From: DATKMG01 sp035541995
GTDB lineage: Bacteria; Acidobacteriota; Terriglobia; Versatilivoradales; Versatilivoraceae
Length of the DNA stretch: 14,950 bases
Direction: 5' to 3'
NCBI GenBank assembly: GCA_035541995.1
Contig: DATKMG010000820.1
Span: 1-14,950, forward strand
The position numbers and the translations under genes were made by a program. Positions 12,959-14,950 of this stretch are shown here, piece after piece. How positions within the stretch are numbered: position 1 is the stretch's first letter; every line of letters starts with the position of its first letter. The notes under the pieces are model-generated. The model saw only the letters and a program-made list of their open reading frames with translations, searched no databases and was not told the origin of the DNA.

Positions 12959-14950
12959 ATGAAGAGAAAATATTTGTGCCTTCCAATGCTGTTACTCTGG
13001 ATCATTGGCATTTGGACGGACGGTTTGTCTCGCTCAAACTCGCCGCGGCAGTCGGCGCCATCCGATCACTCCTTTTGCGGGACGTATCCCGGTCGAGTCC
13101 ATGACGAGCTTCGTAGAGCCGCAAACCTCCGGCAGATCTTAGAGGGACGAAGATTCCGACATGCCTTGGCTACCAGCAGTAATTCTACCGAAGACGTCGG
13201 CAACATTGCTGTCGTTGAGGATGATGGTACCATTGTCTCTCCGGCCAATGCATTCGACCTTGCGGGCCAGGATCTGAAATTGACCCCGACTGGCACCGGG
13301 ACTTACAGGCTCAGCATCCAGGCGGGGAATATCAATCAGAACCTCGGCACAAAACTTTCGTTGACCGACGACGACTCCAATCAAATCCCTATCGGTTTCC
13401 AATTTCCTTTCTTTAACAGCAGCTACAACAGTGTTTTCATTAACTCGGACGGAAATGTCACATTCGTTCAGGGTGATGTAGCGCGCACTGACAGGGACCT
13501 GACCCGATTTAACAGTGGCCCTCCTCGTATTGCGGTCATTTTTGAAGATATGGACCCAACGTTAGGAGATGGCGGAATATACTACAATGCGCTATCGGAC
13601 CGCTTCCTGATCACCTGGTCAAGGGTGCGCGAATTCCAAGGTACCACCCCCAATACCGCCCAGCTCGCCTTGTTTGCAGATGGATCCATGGAGTTGACCT
13701 ACGGCACTGTGACGTCCTCTACCTTCATTGTGGGTTGGTCTCCCGGCCAGGGCCTGCATGCACCCACCTTAATCGATCTCAGCACATCGGCAGGGATTCT
13801 GCCGGCGGGTCCTGTCGCAGAAAGTTACTCCTCAGATACAAATATAGACTTTCCTGCAGCAGCGATGAAATTCTACCAGACCCACCCTGACAACTATGAT
13901 CAATTGGCCATTTACACAAACTTCCCCTATTCGCTAGGAGGGGACGCGTTTGCCTATGAAGTCACCATCAAGAATGATATTCAGGGAATCAATGCAGACA
14001 TTTATGACTACAGCGCCCAATTTGGCAGTGCCGGGCAGTTACAAAGCTTCCTGGCTTTGAACCAGATGTCTGTGTTCCCCGACAATCCGGATGCAATAGC
14101 CGTTCGCACTTATTCCACCGTCGCCGTGTTGGCGCACGAGACGGCCCATCGCTGGTTGGCCTATCCTCTATTCAAGACTGGTTCGGTAAACAGTGGAGAC
14201 CTGCTGGGGTACCAGCAGGCCCACTGGAGTTTTTTCTTCAATGCGGATGCTTCTTTAATGGAAGGGCATACAATTCAGGACAAAGGGAATGGCACGTTTA
14301 CGATCACCGAGGTAACCGATCGATTCGGCAAACTGGACCAGTATCTCATGGGCTACTTGAGTGCCTCCGATGTGGGCTCGCTCTTCTATGTGAAATCGCC
14401 AAGTGGCACGTATCACGTTGCCACGGATGTCACTGAACCTTCAGACATCGGGCTCACTTTTCGTGGGACTCGGGCAGATTTGTCGGTGAATGACATCATT
14501 GCGGCAATTGGGCCGAGAATCCCGGATTCTTCCACTGCTCCCCGGGTTTTCCACCAGGCAACGATCTTGCTGGTCGAGCGAGGCACATTGCCATCATCTG
14601 CTGACCTGAACAAGCTGGGGCTGATTCAGCAACGATTTCAACAGTATTTCACGCAGGCCACTAACGGTCTGGGCGTTATAGATATTTCTCTGAACGCCAT
14701 TCCGGTGCTTCCGGTCGTCGAGAGTATTTCTCCCGGCTTTGGCTCGACCTTGGGGAACACCCGGGTTTATATTTCCGGCAATAATTTCCAGAATGGAGCC
14801 ACGGTCAGGATTGGCCCCGCGGCTGCCACCAATGTTCAGGTGGTCAACTCGTCGCTGATTGTGGCGACTACCGGTCCCGCCAGCGCCGGAGTGGTCAACG
14901 TGGTAGTGACCAATCCGGGGGCTCAACCGGTGACGCTCTCCAGCGCCTAC
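12959..14950 (+). CDS. large secreted protein with HExxH motif and TIG domain, partial (3' end beyond right edge)
   Basis: The frame is open for 664 codons to the window edge. GAGAGG (12944-12949) lies 9 nt before the ATG. Residues 1-25 form a signal peptide, so it is exported. Residues about 125-250 hold a beta-rich region with IPIGFQFPFFNSSYNSVFINSDG-like sequence, then RIAVIFEDMDP and a second half ending in AQLALFADGSMELTYG. This pattern resembles nidogen-like (NIDO) extracellular domains. HETAH (393-397) in VLAHETAHRW is an HExxH zinc motif. No third His follows at the metzincin spacing, but Glu435 in SLMEGH lies at a gluzincin-like distance. An Ig-like TIG domain (about 585-664; PVVESISPGFGSTLGNTRVYISG) closes the visible part. 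A role in extracellular proteolysis or adhesion is inferred; more TIG or surface-anchoring domains may follow off-window. Confidence 0.86.
   Translation, partial: MKRKYLCLPMLLLWIIGIWTDGLSRSNSPRQSAPSDHSFCGTYPGRVHDELRRAANLRQILEGRRFRHALATSSNSTEDVGNIAVVEDDGTIVSPANAFDLAGQDLKLTPTGTGTYRLSIQAGNINQNLGTKLSLTDDDSNQIPIGFQFPFFNSSYNSVFINSDGNVTFVQGDVARTDRDLTRFNSGPPRIAVIFEDMDPTLGDGGIYYNALSDRFLITWSRVREFQGTTPNTAQLALFADGSMELTYGTVTSSTFIVGWSPGQGLHAPTLIDLSTSAGILPAGPVAESYSSDTNIDFPAAAMKFYQTHPDNYDQLAIYTNFPYSLGGDAFAYEVTIKNDIQGINADIYDYSAQFGSAGQLQSFLALNQMSVFPDNPDAIAVRTYSTVAVLAHETAHRWLAYPLFKTGSVNSGDLLGYQQAHWSFFFNADASLMEGHTIQDKGNGTFTITEVTDRFGKLDQYLMGYLSASDVGSLFYVKSPSGTYHVATDVTEPSDIGLTFRGTRADLSVNDIIAAIGPRIPDSSTAPRVFHQATILLVERGTLPSSADLNKLGLIQQRFQQYFTQATNGLGVIDISLNAIPVLPVVESISPGFGSTLGNTRVYISGNNFQNGATVRIGPAAATNVQVVNSSLIVATTGPASAGVVNVVVTNPGAQPVTLSSAY

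Noticed and set aside
1..14950. Search for CRISPR arrays, insertion sequences, att sites, integrases and defence islands
   Set aside because: No spaced direct repeats, terminal inverted repeats, transposase or integrase motifs were seen. The only repeats are coding pentapeptide units and short hairpins.

Overview
This window is a roughly 50 % GC bacterial chromosome segment, most likely from an Acidobacteriota-type soil or sediment bacterium. That guess rests on the secreted 'NFSG.W.LD..RS' lipocalin-like proteins, the TIG-domain secreted protein and the style of the two-component genes. It is an inference without a phylogenetic marker search. There are no insertion sequences, integrases, CRISPR arrays, rRNA genes or ordinary tRNA genes. 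Codon and base composition look even, so this reads as stable chromosome rather than a mobile island.

Layout. (1) 1-856, minus strand: the 5' part of a coiled-coil plus GAF-like protein that runs off the left edge, with its own promoter at 919-947. (2) 1137-1625, plus strand: a textbook ssrA (tmRNA) gene with a perfect-consensus promoter, a hairpin at the predicted transcript start, a complete tRNA-like end with encoded CCA and a terminator-like hairpin. (3) 1839-2339: a small secreted lipocalin-like protein. (4) 2596-3636, minus strand: an aldo/keto reductase. (5) 3884-7037, plus strand, divergent from it: a three-gene operon of class III aminotransferase, FAD-dependent oxidoreductase (coupled by an ATGA overlap) and secreted YceI-family protein. 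This looks like a lipid or isoprenoid tailoring module. (6) 7451-10128: a sensor histidine kinase without a HAMP domain and its OmpR/PhoB-type regulator. (7) 10154-10534, minus strand: a small four-helix membrane protein with an unusual start. (8) 10646-10825: a 59-codon small ORF with a Shine-Dalgarno sequence. (9) 11109-12615: two further secreted proteins of the same lipocalin-like family in one operon, one carrying a striking GMGGP repeat linker. (10) 12748-12945: a short ORF of protein-like composition, possibly a remnant. (11) 12959 to the right edge: a large secreted protein with a nidogen-like region, an HExxH metalloprotease-type motif and a TIG domain, cut off by the window.

How the parts relate. 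The aminotransferase, flavoprotein and YceI genes form one transcription unit whose upstream region, shared with the aldo/keto reductase, carries a perfect inverted repeat next to a -35-like element. The kinase and regulator are a separate unit behind two tandem hairpins, and no target is evident. The three lipocalin-like genes share their N-terminal and C-terminal signatures and differ mainly in a glycine- or methionine-rich linker, so they look like duplicated and diversified envelope proteins. The most unusual items are that linker family, the aminotransferase/flavoprotein/YceI operon, the undescribed small ORFs and the RNA structures flagged below.
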